Shown here: positions 1 to 10,461 of the stretch, piece by piece | How positions within the stretch are numbered: position 1 is the stretch's first letter | Layout of the letters: the number at the start of each line of letters is the position of its first letter | Origin: Gnetum montanum | Lineage: Eukaryota; Streptophyta; Gnetopsida; Gnetales; Gnetaceae | Reading direction: 5' to 3' | NCBI GenBank assembly: GCA_015680685.1 | Contig: MNCI01000952.1 | Location: forward strand, 972,684-1,012,041 | Length of the DNA: 39,358 nt | Notes under the pieces: generated by a model | Databases searched by the model: none | Told to the model about the DNA's origin: nothing | What the model saw: only the letters and a program-made list of their open reading frames with translations | Position numbers and translations under genes: made by a program

Positions 1-344
1 TTTTTGCAAAATTTTATTTGTTACAAGTAGGTATTATAAGGACCGCGTAGACTAGGCAGTTGAACAAAATAGGAAATTTTCAAGAACTCACAGTACTTGG
101 CAAAGTTGGCTGAATCTCTTTAAAGTAAGTCATTTGTAGTTCACACACAACGCAATTGTTACATTTTACACAACCACACGCCGCAATAGCACACACACAT
201 ACTCACATTAACTACTGAGTTTATTTGGAGGTATCTGGGCCTTGGTGTTGCCAGAGACCAGCAGGCACCTAAATCCTGTTCGAGGACACTCGTTGGCGGT
301 CGCATCCCAAACGGTCACCAACAAAAACAAGTAATAACACTTGT
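1..344. other. Unassigned sequence left of copy A
   Basis: I see no ORF and no similarity to the other parts of the window. It is less AT-rich in its second half and has a CA-rich stretch near 145-210. It could be older flanking DNA or an unrecognised part of copy A's gag. The boundary at about 345 is only where gag-like sequence becomes arguable. Confidence 0.3.
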
Positions 345-379
345 CGAAAAAAAGGAAAAATAACTATAGGAGAAGAAGC

Positions 380-1600
380 TATAAACTCAACCACATAAGA
401 GGATGATGGATGTGACATCTGCTTATATGACCATCCAAAGGGCTATTGTCCAATCATGTTACATCTACATGAGTATTGGGCTTTTGCTTTGAATTCCAAG
501 TTCATAAAAACCAAATGCCTATGAAATTACCTTTTTCACAAGGTAATTATAGATAGTGCTACAACCAACCATACTATCCTAATGGGACTTCTTACCATCC
601 TCAAAACTACTATTAACCATAGTGGCAAAATCCACAGTAGTGTGGGAAGCCATCATCAAACCAGCACCACCCTTACTGCCAGCTAGACCTATATAAATAT
701 TATGTTCAATAACCTATTTCTCCATATGATTTTACTTCCTCTACCTTAAATTACTACTACCACTCTCCCAAATATCATTAACCTATAGCATCCCATGTGG
801 AATCACCATATCAAACCTCTTATCCTCTGTGATATCCTCAATATTCTCATGCTTCTCTCCACCATATGTCACCACCAATAAGACAGGAAGGATTAGCACC
901 ACAACATCAATGGAAGAATGGCACTTGTGCTATGAACATACAAGAAAATGATAATGTTAGTAGATCTTAGCAAAAGTCTTGAAAATGTTTTTTCTTTAAG
1001 ATAGTTTCCACACATGGGTACAAAACTCATAGACCTATTGGCTTATCAAAACCAGCACAAGGCCAGCCAACTGCAACATCCTTTTTCACCAAAACAATGT
1101 CTTCCAATCCTATGCAAGAGCCAACACACATTACCACTCCAATACAAAACATACCAAAAGAACCTATCATTGTGGAGAGATAGGCAATTCCATGTATTAC
1201 TACTAAAATAGAAGGGTGCATTTGTGCTCTGTCCTTCCAGAATGTAAACATAGTTACCATTCCAGTCCACAACAACAACAATAAATAACCAGTGTATGCA
1301 ACCAAAAGAGCAGAGGCCACCAAAACTAAAAGACACCCTGTGGCCACTAACTGAGAACCAACAACTATCTAACACATGCATGAAAACATCAAAGAGAGAT
1401 AGGCAATTCCATGCATTACTACTAAAACATAAGGGTGTAGTTGTGGATTGATATTCTAGAATGTAAACATACCATTCTAGTCCATAACAACAACAATAAA
1501 TAACTAGTGTATGCAACCAAAAGAGCAGAGGTCACCAAACCAAAAGACACACTGTGGCCACTAACTGAGAACCAAAAGCTATCTAAAACATGCATGGAAA
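380..1600 (+). pseudogene. gag: Copy A gag C-terminus and protease remnant
   Basis: A short stretch near 405-490 reads C-x2-C-x3-H followed by PKG and a cysteine. It matches the gag knuckle region of copy E (about 18310-18370) and copy B (about 36200-36260). A Pro/Tyr/His-rich low-complexity region follows, as in gag of E. From about 1180 the frames recall the protease C-terminal part seen in copy D (about 39080-39200), with a shared proline-cysteine-isoleucine-threonine stretch. Stops are frequent in every frame. The gag core and the protease DSG motif are not recognisable. Identity rests on alignment by eye to the other copies. Confidence 0.55.
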
Positions 1601-1610
1601 CATCTGAAAC
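1175..1610 (+). repeat. 219-bp tandem duplication in copy A
   Basis: Unit 1 starts at 1175 and unit 2 at 1394, both with GAGAGATAGGCAATTCCATG. They stay alignable to about 1610 with scattered substitutions and small indels, so the duplication is not recent. It covers protease-end debris. Confidence 0.85.
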
Positions 1611-1699
1611 ACTTACTAATGCCCAATCTAAGAAGATGACTCCAACTAAGTGTCCAAAAATGAAACAATTAGCTCATAGTCATACACCAAAGGGAAAAT

Positions 1700-1880
1700 A
1701 AAATAGGAACTTAAATGATCATAACTCCACTACCATTGAAATTATATGGGATGATAATCAAAAATTTACATTACTAAAGATCGTCGATGCACCACCTATA
1801 GTGTATGACCCAGGAGATTTAGGGAGCATTTTTCAAACACTCACCCATGAATTCAATCATGGGGGAGATACTTTACTTTG
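1700..1880 (+). pseudogene. Copy A end of pol
   Basis: About 55 codons that match copy C (complement 12506-12724) closely, including a shared DLGSIFQTL stretch and the terminal HGGDTL. No recognisable RT or integrase lies upstream, so protease debris joins almost directly to the end of pol. In copy E the same terminal GGDT is the tail after the integrase GPY/F module. The purine tract TCATGGGGGAGA at 1857-1868 lies in these codons. Confidence 0.55.
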
Positions 1881-3779
1881 ATTTTGGAATTAATAAGTGA
1901 TTTTTTTCCATTTTTTGTTTTACAATTCTTTTCATTTTTCACATTCTTTGACATTTTATTACTCTTATATAATTTTTCATTTTTCAATTTCTCATATTCT
2001 TTTACATTTTTTAATCATTTCACATTTTTTAATTCTTTAAACATTTTTCATTCTTTACACTTTTTCCCAATTCCAATAATAAGAGGTTCTTGCCATGGCC
2101 ATAATGATATTCTTTCCATCATAAAACTAAGAATAAATCTATGATCATTATTCCTAGATAGAAAAGTGAAGAACCACGTGGGAATGTAAAGGGTGTGACA
2201 TCAAGAGGGATTTGTGGATTTTCTTAGATTGCTGTTGTGATTTCTATCTTGTTGCTAAAGAAGTATTATATCCTTTTAGATATAAGAAAAAATGGAAGTA
2301 AGAGTACAATAAGTGATGCCTTACCATGTCACTAGAAAGAGATGTTACCCATGCCTGAAGGTAGTTCTTTGGTAAGGTTGATACAGTTAAAAATAAAATG
2401 CATGTACATAATAAATTTCAGGGGGTTCCACTAAAAAGACTTCTCAAGAATCTAAATAATAATAATAATAAAGAGTGTAATGAGTAAGCTCCTCCCTTGG
2501 ACAATATGCCAAGTGGTAATGCTCTTTGCAGTAGTGATAGTCTTATAGTTGTAACTCTTAGAGATAAAACAATGTGATGTCAATGGAAAGTGGTTTGGAC
2601 TTGGTTTGCATCTTGGAAAGAAGGGCTAATGATTACCTTAACCATCAATAACACACAAGGATTCATTATGCCTACGGTAAGATACCTCATGTTCCAATTT
2701 CAACAATCTTTTCTACAGTCCATCTCACCTCACTATATATTTAATCATAACTTGTGGTTTTGTATAATATAGTGTTATTTTTCCAATTTGGTGATAGTAA
2801 CATGTGTGTTTTGCTAAATAGGTATGTCATACATTCAACTCCTTGAGTACCTAAGGATACTTTTAGGCATCGTTTTACAAGGGTACTAAGGGCTGTAGCT
2901 TGCTTTGGGAAGGACCCACTTGTATAACTCTTGTATTTCATACTTTCTAAGCAATTCCACATCATCTTGTGCCTTCTAAAACACCTAATAAACTTCCCAT
3001 ATCATCTAATAATTTTTCCATACATAAAAAAATTCATTATCCCTTTCTTATCCATACTATAAACTTTTGTTACTTGAGATTCCTTCTTCATGAACCTTGA
3101 ATGCTAAATTATTGAGAACTATGCATCACTCATGGTCATGACCCTCTACACAAGCTTTACATCTTCCAAACATTCCATTTGACCCATTTTTTCCAAGAAA
3201 AAGTAATTAAAAATTTGAACTTTTTAATGACGATATCGTAGTTACGATGTGGTAGGCACCTATGATGTCCCACATATAAAAATAGTATATATATGTGCAA
3301 GATTTAGTGAAATATTTCATTTCTCTCATTTGTAGGAAGAGAAGTTTTTGTGATTTTTCCTCAACCCTCTTACACACTACCTCCTAAAGGCCATAACTTT
3401 GCCCTTGTAGCTTCAATTTCCAAAATTCTTNGAAAATTTGAGCCACAAATTCTTAACATCCGGAAGATATTATAAAGGGTAAGTACAAGGAGATAATAAG
3501 AACTTTAAAGTTAATCAATCAAACTAAGGCTAGAAAGATTCAAATAATACTCCTAATAGACCATCTCAACTATTTTAGGCCATAATAAGCAAGGAAAATG
3601 ATAGAAAGTCATAAGTAACTAAAAGATATAACACCTAAGGGGTTCCTTTTTGAAAATTTTTCTAACTCTACAATTGTAATAAGATAAGAACTTAATCTAA
3701 CCAAGGGTATGAGCAAGGTAAAGAACTATTAAGAATTGATATGAACACCCTAATAATTTCAAACCCCTGTTGATTGTAG
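1881..3779 (+). other. Copy A spacer between pol end and ORF2
   Basis: Non-coding. It starts with a T-rich block (about 1895-2070) of degenerate TTTTTCA-type units, matching the spacer start in copies B, C, D and E. About 2160-2960 is an inverted match of copy C 11280-12060. A block near 2860-2925 contains TGCTTTGGGAAGGACCCAC, conserved in the other copies. A promoter-like module follows at 3229-3290. A single N at 3431 probably marks an assembly join. An (AAT)n run lies near 2455-2473. Confidence 0.6.
3229..3290 (+). promoter_or_regulatory. Copy A internal U3-like module with TATA box
   Basis: GATATCGTAGTTACGAT (3231-3247) matches GATATCGTAGTTATGAT in the U3 of the same copy's LTR (4636-4652) at 16 of 17 positions. 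CATATAAAAATAG, a TATA-like box, follows at about 3273-3285. The module lies about 500 bp before ORF2 and is followed by an A/T-rich leader resembling those of copies B, C and E. Promoter activity is inferred. Confidence 0.5.
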
Positions 3780-4353
3780 ATGACCTTAAAGAAGATAGCA
3801 AAAGGAATACCTTCACAACATGGAAGCAAAAGAGCAAGAGGTCGTGGGAGAGGCCAAGTAGGGAAACAAACCCCATAAGCAGAACACATAGAGAAGGACG
3901 CTCAATCATATAGCATACATCAAGAAACTCTTGTTGTATAGCACTCAACACAAGGAGAGGTAGAAATTTGACAAGACTGAACAAGGATGATACCTCACAC
4001 TATTACTAGATTGCCTCCAAGCCATCCAAGAAGATCAATCATGTCCACGATCATCGTGGAATTGAATTGTGATCCCTTTATGAAATTTTCTTCAGAAGCA
4101 GTGAAGACACAACTCCAAGCGTCTCCATTATGTCCCACACTAACCAACATAGGTGAATGGAACTTAGGAGAAACCTACCAATTCTAGTAGAACAAATAAG
4201 TTGATGTTATAGTGTAACTTGAAGTCTCTGTGCCATACTCAGTAGAGAGGACATATGGAAAAAGACGATAGGGATAAAAAGTAGAAACTTTCTAGAAGCT
4301 TGATGATAAAGGAAAGAACCCAATGGAAGAGCCACCATTGACCAAAAGATAAA
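3780..4353 (+). pseudogene. Copy A ORF2, collapsed by internal deletion
   Basis: The start ATG at 3780 corresponds to the ORF2 start in E (24730) and B (29886). The first ~140 codons align by eye with copy C ORF2, including the region matching E's MWPI...EWYLRETYLFW motif (here near 4130-4180). After about 4200 the sequence jumps to the ORF2 C-terminal end (GK..MEEPP near 4305-4345), which matches the C-terminus in copy C. About 2.2 kb, including the coiled-coil part, is missing. Stops interrupt the rest. The function of the intact family protein is unknown. Confidence 0.6.
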
Positions 4354-4540
4354 CTACATCAAGCCACTTCAATTTTTTTTTATCATGTAACTGTGTCATT
4401 TTGTACACACCACTACAACACTTAGAATCAATCAATAGTTAGCGTTAGTCAATAATAACATCCTTTCCTAATTATTTATAACGAAAGCACGATCCTATCC
4501 TATTAACTTAAGGACAAGTTTCTACTTAGTGTTGGGGATG

Positions 4541-5513
4541 TGATGAAGCATCAGTTGGCTACGTCGATGCAATCGTGTTAAGCCAGATGCCTCTATGCAT
4601 TTGTTTGTGAAAAAGTCAATATTTTGTCCACCAGTGATATCGTAGTTATGATATTGTATGTATAATGTCGTAGATTCAATATCGTATCTCATGATATGTT
4701 ATCATATAAACAATATTTTGGGATGCATTCTTGTTTATAAATATAGCAGTTAGACACATGATCCAAAGAACTTTCATTCAATCCTTAGGTAGATTTTTAT
4801 AGTTTTGTTTTGTAATTTTGGTGATAGAGTGAATGCCCACAGTGTGGTGTTGAGTAGTTGTACGGAGTCTATATTCAAGTGAAGTATACTTGGGCATAGT
4901 TCATATCCAAAAATAAAGATGGAGATCATTTTTCATTATTGTAACATCCACTTAGTTTTACTATTTTATTGAGCATAGCATTTACTATTTTATTAGTTTA
5001 ATCACTTACATTTCCAAGTAATTTACTTTCTTGTTCATTACTAGGATTACCAAATGATTACATTTAAATGAGCATGATTGGTTTTAAGCATTTAAATGTA
5101 ATCATTTGGTAATCCTAGTAGTGTTATAGCTTGGTTCACCCAGTAGCATAATGCTTGGTAACTCAGTAACGATTACATGAGCCCAAGACATGTACAATAA
5201 GACAAGACCATATGCTCATTGCTCTAGGCTAGTTTAGATTTACCTTCTTATTGTTAGTTAGATTAAAGAATTAATTTTTCCATTACTATCAAGATTAGCA
5301 TAAGGCCACAACAACATCAATTGTCATATGCCTCACTTTGGACTAAACCATATGTGACAAAGCTACCACTAGTCCAAGTGGGAAGATAATGTCCTACGAT
5401 CAATGCTTAGCAATCTATATGCCACACTTAGTCCCATCCACAGAATTCGACTGGGTCATGCGTGAATGCTTGTGATTCATATGGTTGGGCATAGGGGTAC
5501 CCATCACTCATCA
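4541..5513 (+). repeat. 3' LTR of copy A
   Basis: It is bounded by TGATGA (4541-4546) and TCATCA (5508-5513), the same ends as the other LTRs, and is 973 bp long. A GT-rich PPT-like tract (GTTGGGGATG) precedes it directly. U3 carries GATATCGTAG-type repeats and a TTATAAATATAG TATA box near 4733. The poly(A) signal AATAAAGAT is at 4912-4920. Position 5039-5120 is a perfect 32-bp inverted repeat. The end has the family signature TATGGTTGGGC...CTCATCA. Confidence 0.88.
5039..5120. repeat. Perfect 32-bp inverted repeat in LTR A
   Basis: Arms 5039-5070 and 5089-5120 are exact reverse complements, with an 18-bp loop (5071-5088). The arm contains GGATTACCAAATGATTAC, a version of the GGTAAYCC..AGTAGTG motif that the other LTRs carry in one orientation only. 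Confidence 0.97.
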
Positions 5514-5869
5514 AGAAGTCTTTATTAATTACATTACATAAACCAGCATGACTTATGAATCAACTCAACCTTCTTACAAATTGATTCTTTAAACTCAACA
5601 CTAACTTACAAATATGATGAAGTGTATAGTTAACTTGACTTAGTTGTACTAACTAAAACAATGTATGAATTTTTCTCTAATACTCCTTAATTCATACTTT
5701 GTTTATTAACATCATATCTATAATTATGAAGTCATGTGAAGTGCATGAGTTAAGATAGAACTATTAGAGAGTACCTTCTCTAGTATTCATATCATACTCC
5801 TTTATAATTTTTTGCTTTACTTCTTCTCACGTCATACTATGCTGAACTGATATCACAGAGACATAGTAT
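5514..5869 (-). other. AT-rich sequence, probably 3' end of the copia remnant
   Basis: It lies between LTR A and the recognisable copia RNase H end. By position it would be the 3' non-coding/LTR part of the minus-strand copia element. I could not define LTR ends or a PPT. No ORF is present. Confidence 0.35.
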
Positions 5870-6655
5870 TGAAAAATTTTAAAATGATATTTGTCTAAAG
5901 CCTTGGTAAAACTATATACTTTTTGTGATGCAGTTTAAATATATTAGATATCCATAAACTTCTCCTAGTACTTCTATCTAACAAAATGCATACTTATCTC
6001 AATGTGATTACTCTTATCTTAGTAGATTGGATTTTGTACTATCTTGACTGCTACTTAGTTGTCATAATGGATTGTAATTGGTTTAGGTATGTTGATGTCA
6101 ATTTCATTTAGAAACTATTCAATTCATATTACATATTGGACTATCTCTTATAGAACTTGATATTCTACCTACATAGAGGATAATGATACTATTCTTTAGT
6201 TACTACTTTTCCAAGTGATAGGATTATTATAAATTTAAATCAAGAATCATATTCTTTAACTCCTATCAATGGTATTACCTCCCCAATCTATGTATGCATA
6301 AACTTCTATAATTCTTGATTAATACTTTAAAAATAAGGTACCATAAAATTAGAATAAATGTTTACACATGTTGATTATTTAGGTTCTACATCATTACTAC
6401 TAATTAATTAAGTGCATACTAAATGTTAGGACTTGTATTCATAAGATACATAAGTGTACCAATAATCTATTGATATTGTGTTGGATCTATAAGTTCTCCT
6501 TTGATGCTTATCTTAAATCACAATGTCTTGGAAATATGGACCTATTCATAATTCAACATATTATATTTTTGCAATAAATCTACAGTGTATTTGGCCTAAG
6601 GGAGAGTGATTTCATCTTATTTCTAACTTATTTCCATTCTAAGGTAATAATATGT
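5870..6655 (-). pseudogene. pol: Ty1/copia RT C-terminus and RNase H remnant
   Basis: On the minus strand, interrupted by stops, the frames read the familiar copia pol 3' end. In order: DPTQY (6470-6487) followed by IGTLMYLMN, a YAYIDWGGNTIDR segment matching the copia ADSDW..D.DDRKST region, then PITWKSS, SLSS (6175-6186) with V-E-Y, a YDN motif, and NP..HEKSNHIE-like debris near 5990-6040. The order and spacing fit Ty1/copia polyproteins and not gypsy ones. It is cut on the right by LTR C (6656) and borders LTR A on the left, so it is an old landing site. Confidence 0.85.
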
Positions 6656-7525
6656 TGATGAGCAATGGAGTAATCCAACACCCAACCATATGAGATACAA
6701 GTGTTCACACATAGCCTGGTCAAATTTCGTGAATGAGGCAATGTGATTATGCTAGTAATTATTTAAAGTTTGGGATTATTGTCTTCCCATGTGAAGCTAG
6801 TATAATCTATGCATATGGTTTAGCTCTCAGTGAGGTATATGATATATTGATGTTGGTAGCCATAACTCCTAGTTATGGTGGTAAAGTGTGAAATTGATTC
6901 TAAGTCCAAGGAAAATAGTAAAATAATCTACTCTAGCCTAGAGTAATGAGCATCCATTCCTGGCTTTTCATACACATCTTGGACTCATGTAACTATTACT
7001 GGGATTACCTAGTGAGTTCACTACTAAGAAAATCAAGCGAAACCACTACTGGGTTACCAAACGATTACACTTAATGCTCAAAACTAGTCGTACTCATTCT
7101 GCTTTACTATGAACAAGGAAAGTAAAGTACTTAGAAATGCAATTGATTAGACTAGGAAAATAGTAAGAATTATACTAAGTAAAATAATAAAGTTAAGTGT
7201 ATGCTACAATGATAGAAAGCAAACTTGATCTTTATTTTCATCATGAATTGTGCCTAAGTACACTTCACTTGAATAAAGACTTCAAACAATTGCTCAACAT
7301 CACATTGTGGGCATTTACTCTCTATTGCTAAAACTACGAAAACAAACTACAAGAGTCTACCTAAGGATGGAATGAAAAGTTGTTTGACCATGTGCCTAAA
7401 TGTCTTATTTATAGGCTGGCACATGTGTAGTGATATTGAATATCCAACATCGAAGCTTCTACCCGATATTGTAGCTCCGATATTAGATGCTCAATATTAC
7501 AACTGATGAAAATTGTGATTTATCA
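6656..7525 (-). repeat. 3' LTR of copy C
   Basis: The minus strand starts TGATAAATCAC at 7525 and ends TACTCCATTGCTCATCA at 6656, 870 bp. It carries GATATTGTAG-type U3 repeats, CCTATAAATAAG TATA box near 7410, and the paired motifs ATCTTTATT / AATAAAGAC at 7228-7236 and 7272-7280. The terminal TATGGTTGGG signature is present. The preceding tract on the minus strand is CAGTCACGGGGATA. Confidence 0.85.
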
Positions 7526-7737
7526 TATCCCCGTGACTGATTGAAAACTCACCCTCAAGTTAAAGCAAAATGAGGATTGAGTTTCTTATAAAATTAGGAG
7601 GTATATTTACCTGACACTAACTACTATATACATGATTCTTCGAATGCCATAGTGATGTTTTACAACAAATTTACACAAGATATGACATGACAATTCTAAC
7701 AAAAAAAATTGGTGAAGCTCAATGTAGTCTAGGTAGT

Positions 7738-10461
7738 TCATGGTGGTGGTGGCTCTTCTATCAGTTGCTTCCCCTTGTTGCTAAGCTTCTAGAACTTGTA
7801 TCAATTTAGGAGCACCTCAAACTTTTCCTCCTTTGTTCTTGGATCATGTACCATCCACACTTGTTATGCAATGTATGATGGAGTAGGTACATCACATGGG
7901 CACAATAGCTGTGGAAACATTTGATAAGCCTTAACATACCAAGTTGCAAACTACCTTTTCTCTTCTTTGAATTCTTTGGCCTTTTCATGTAATTCATGAT
8001 AATCAGATAACCTTCTAGCTAAGTTTGCTGCAACATCCTTCTACCTCTAGTAGTTAGCCTTAGCTTCTTCTAATTCAGAGTTTTCCACTTGGAGTTTTTG
8101 TAAAGCATCTTTATGATCTCTAATCTCTTTCTCATACAATGCATATGTAGTTGCTACTTACTATTTTAGCTTATTTCTTAGCCTAATTTTTATTAACATG
8201 GCCAAGTTAACATGATGAAGGTTAGCTAACCCCATGTACTTTTTCAAGTCTTCGATCTACAAATCTTTGTTCTTTACTTCCAGTTGGTGCATGTGGGCAT
8301 AGCTATCTAGGATGGGTTGCTAGTCAGGATTTTATGCTAATATGAAGCTAATTTTTGCTTTGGCCATCTAAATCTCTTTCTCATTGATCCTCTTGTACAT
8401 TTCCACTTAATCATAAAAGTGTTCCTTGATCCTTTCATGTTTCTTTATCTCATTCTACCATGCATCGATATCAATGGCTAACTTTTCACAGATGGTGCGT
8501 ACCTCCTTCATTGAGAGGATTCTATTTTTTCTTACAAGGCAGCTCATGTCTTGGTTGACCCTCACCAATTTTTCTCATAACTGATGGACACTTTCTTTTG
8601 GGATATTTTTCTATTTTTCTATAGTGATCAACCTCATATTATCCGTAGCAAGTTATTCGTTTTCTTCTTGGCTTACGGTGAGTGCCTTAGCATGTGCATA
8701 CCTTTATGCTTGTGCTATAAAGGCATTCTACATCGCTTTCTCCTTCTCCATTACCATTTGTTTATTTTGCTTAATCAAGTTGTTCATCTACTCTGTCCTA
8801 AACTATTCTATCTATTCAAGTGTAACAAATTGTATGGAATCTCTACGTTCAACTCTCAGGGCTACAAGCCCTTCTTAGAGTCTATGGATTTCTACTTCTA
8901 CATGCTCTACCTTGGTTTCTACCATGACAAGTTTTCCTTTGATAGCAATTAGCTTCGACTATACTATAGTGACATCACTTGGGATGCTGAAAGGTGTTGT
9001 CATTACTTGCCCAATCTACAACAGTCAATCAAGCACATGTTCATGGTCAGTGGGAGTCATCGAGGTTCTAGCTAACATTTAAGCATCTCTAGCTCTAGTT
9101 AGATCTATCGGTGGCACAATAGGTACATTGAAAGATTCTTTGATGTGATCAGTGATCACCTATGTTGCTCTTGCTACATCCTAGTGTTGCATCACCATAA
9201 CTATGGCTCCTTTTCTAGCCTTTAGCATCACTTAGAATGATGCAACATTTCCAAAGATCTATTGTGATCATTAATCCTCTCATCCTAACTGTAGTGAGAT
9301 CTATCCACTTGTAGGATCTGCTAAAAGTATAGGTTGTATGGCACTATTGATAACTCTATAAAGGTTGGCTTCCTCCCTTGTTCCCTACCTAATGGTCTCT
9401 GCAATCTCTTGTAGATGACTCATAGATGGTCTATAGTCCTATAGCGACAACGGTGGGACTTTTTATTTCTAATGTTCTTGTTGTTGCTCTTGCTATTACT
9501 ATTGTTGTTACCCTTTCTTATGTTCTTGTTCTTGTTTCTCTTCACCTTGATCCTTTCTGGGTGGTGCAAGTTTGAGAAATTCAACATATAAAGCATTCTA
9601 GGCTCTCCTAGGAACGTCATTGGTGTATCCCAGGATTCCATTTCACTTACACAACTTCCTCATAAGGTAAGTGAATGGAAATGTTGGCTTCCCTACCTTT
9701 CCTTCTTCAAACCACCTCTAAATTTCCATGAAGTACAGTTTTGTGATATTGGCATTATATTTCCTTATCAAGATCACACTTCCCCTAGCTACATAGATGG
9801 ACAACCTATTTAGTTCTTTGATCAAGAACAAGTGATTAGTGCCAATTTTGAAATAGATTTGCTCCTCTAGAGTTAGCTCACTATATCCCTTATTTTCCTT
9901 TCCATATGTCAGTTTTATCCATAGTTTCCTAGTTTCAGCATTTGATGTTGTGGATAGATGTGCTATTTCACCCCTTCATTTGGTATGTTCAAAGCTTCTA
10001 CTATTGCCTTAATCGAGTATAAGATAGAGACTCCTCCAATGTTAACTATGATTCCCTCTTTCTTATATGCAAAACTTCCTGATGGTACCATTTGCCACTA
10101 TCAAATAGTATAGGCCACAATGATGACACCTTAAGTTGTGTCTTTACTACTTATGGAGTAAATTCCATGAATAAGCCAAAGTTCGTCTCTATAATGACTG
10201 TGGTTAGAATTGACCTCTCTTGAATAGCTTGGAGGAAGCCTTGTGACAACGTGAGGCTTTGTCCTTACACTTGTGGTTCCTTTGCCTCTCCTTGGGCTAA
10301 TTATCCCATAACAAGAGTTTCTTGATGGATACTAAATGATTGGCCTTCTTGCTCCTTGTGTTTTGGTTGTTGTCCTCCAGTTCGGCCTCTACCTTGACAT
10401 CTTGGTCATTTACTTATGCCTTGTGGAGGTCCTCCTTATGCTCCTCTCTTTGGGACCACAT
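7738..10461 (-). pseudogene. Copy C ORF2 (coiled-coil protein of the env-like slot)
   Basis: About 900 codons on the minus strand with many stops, so translation is only seen in pieces. The start near 10461 aligns with the ORF2 starts of E and B. The N-terminal part shows a NFG.FMEF...V.TQL..SSLWPI block that matches E ORF2 residues ~105-135. The middle matches the E/B segment near 26050 and 15360. The C-terminus (EEPPPP then stop at 7738) matches copy A. A lysine/asparagine-rich insertion with NNN and NKN runs lies at about 9440-9540 and is not obvious in E. The product of this family is unrecognised. Confidence 0.65.

Larger units (their letters stand above)
345..5513 (+). mobile_element. 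Copy A: internally deleted Ty3/gypsy element, 5' end not recognised
   Basis: Plus-strand member of the window's gypsy family. In order it has the gag C-terminal region with a zinc-knuckle-like motif (about 400-500), protease C-terminal debris that is tandemly duplicated (1175-1610), the extreme end of pol (about 1700-1880), a T-rich spacer, a promoter-like module (3229-3290), an ORF2 reduced from about 950 to about 190 codons (3780-4353), a PPT-like tract and a 3' LTR. RT, RNase H and integrase are absent. The last pol codons and ORF2 are closest to copy C. No 5' LTR is visible. Confidence 0.75.

Noticed and set aside
1046-1516. Minus-strand ORF of 156 codons with an internal repeat
   Set aside because: Antisense of the 219-bp tandem duplication; the internal repeat comes from the DNA duplication.
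4541-5513. Solo LTR
   Set aside because: Internal sequence with a PPT-like tract and ORF2 C-terminal codons lies directly upstream, so it is the 3' LTR of copy A.
8584-8952. Plus-strand ORF of 122 codons
   Set aside because: It is the antisense of copy C ORF2, which explains its Tyr/Phe/Leu-rich composition.
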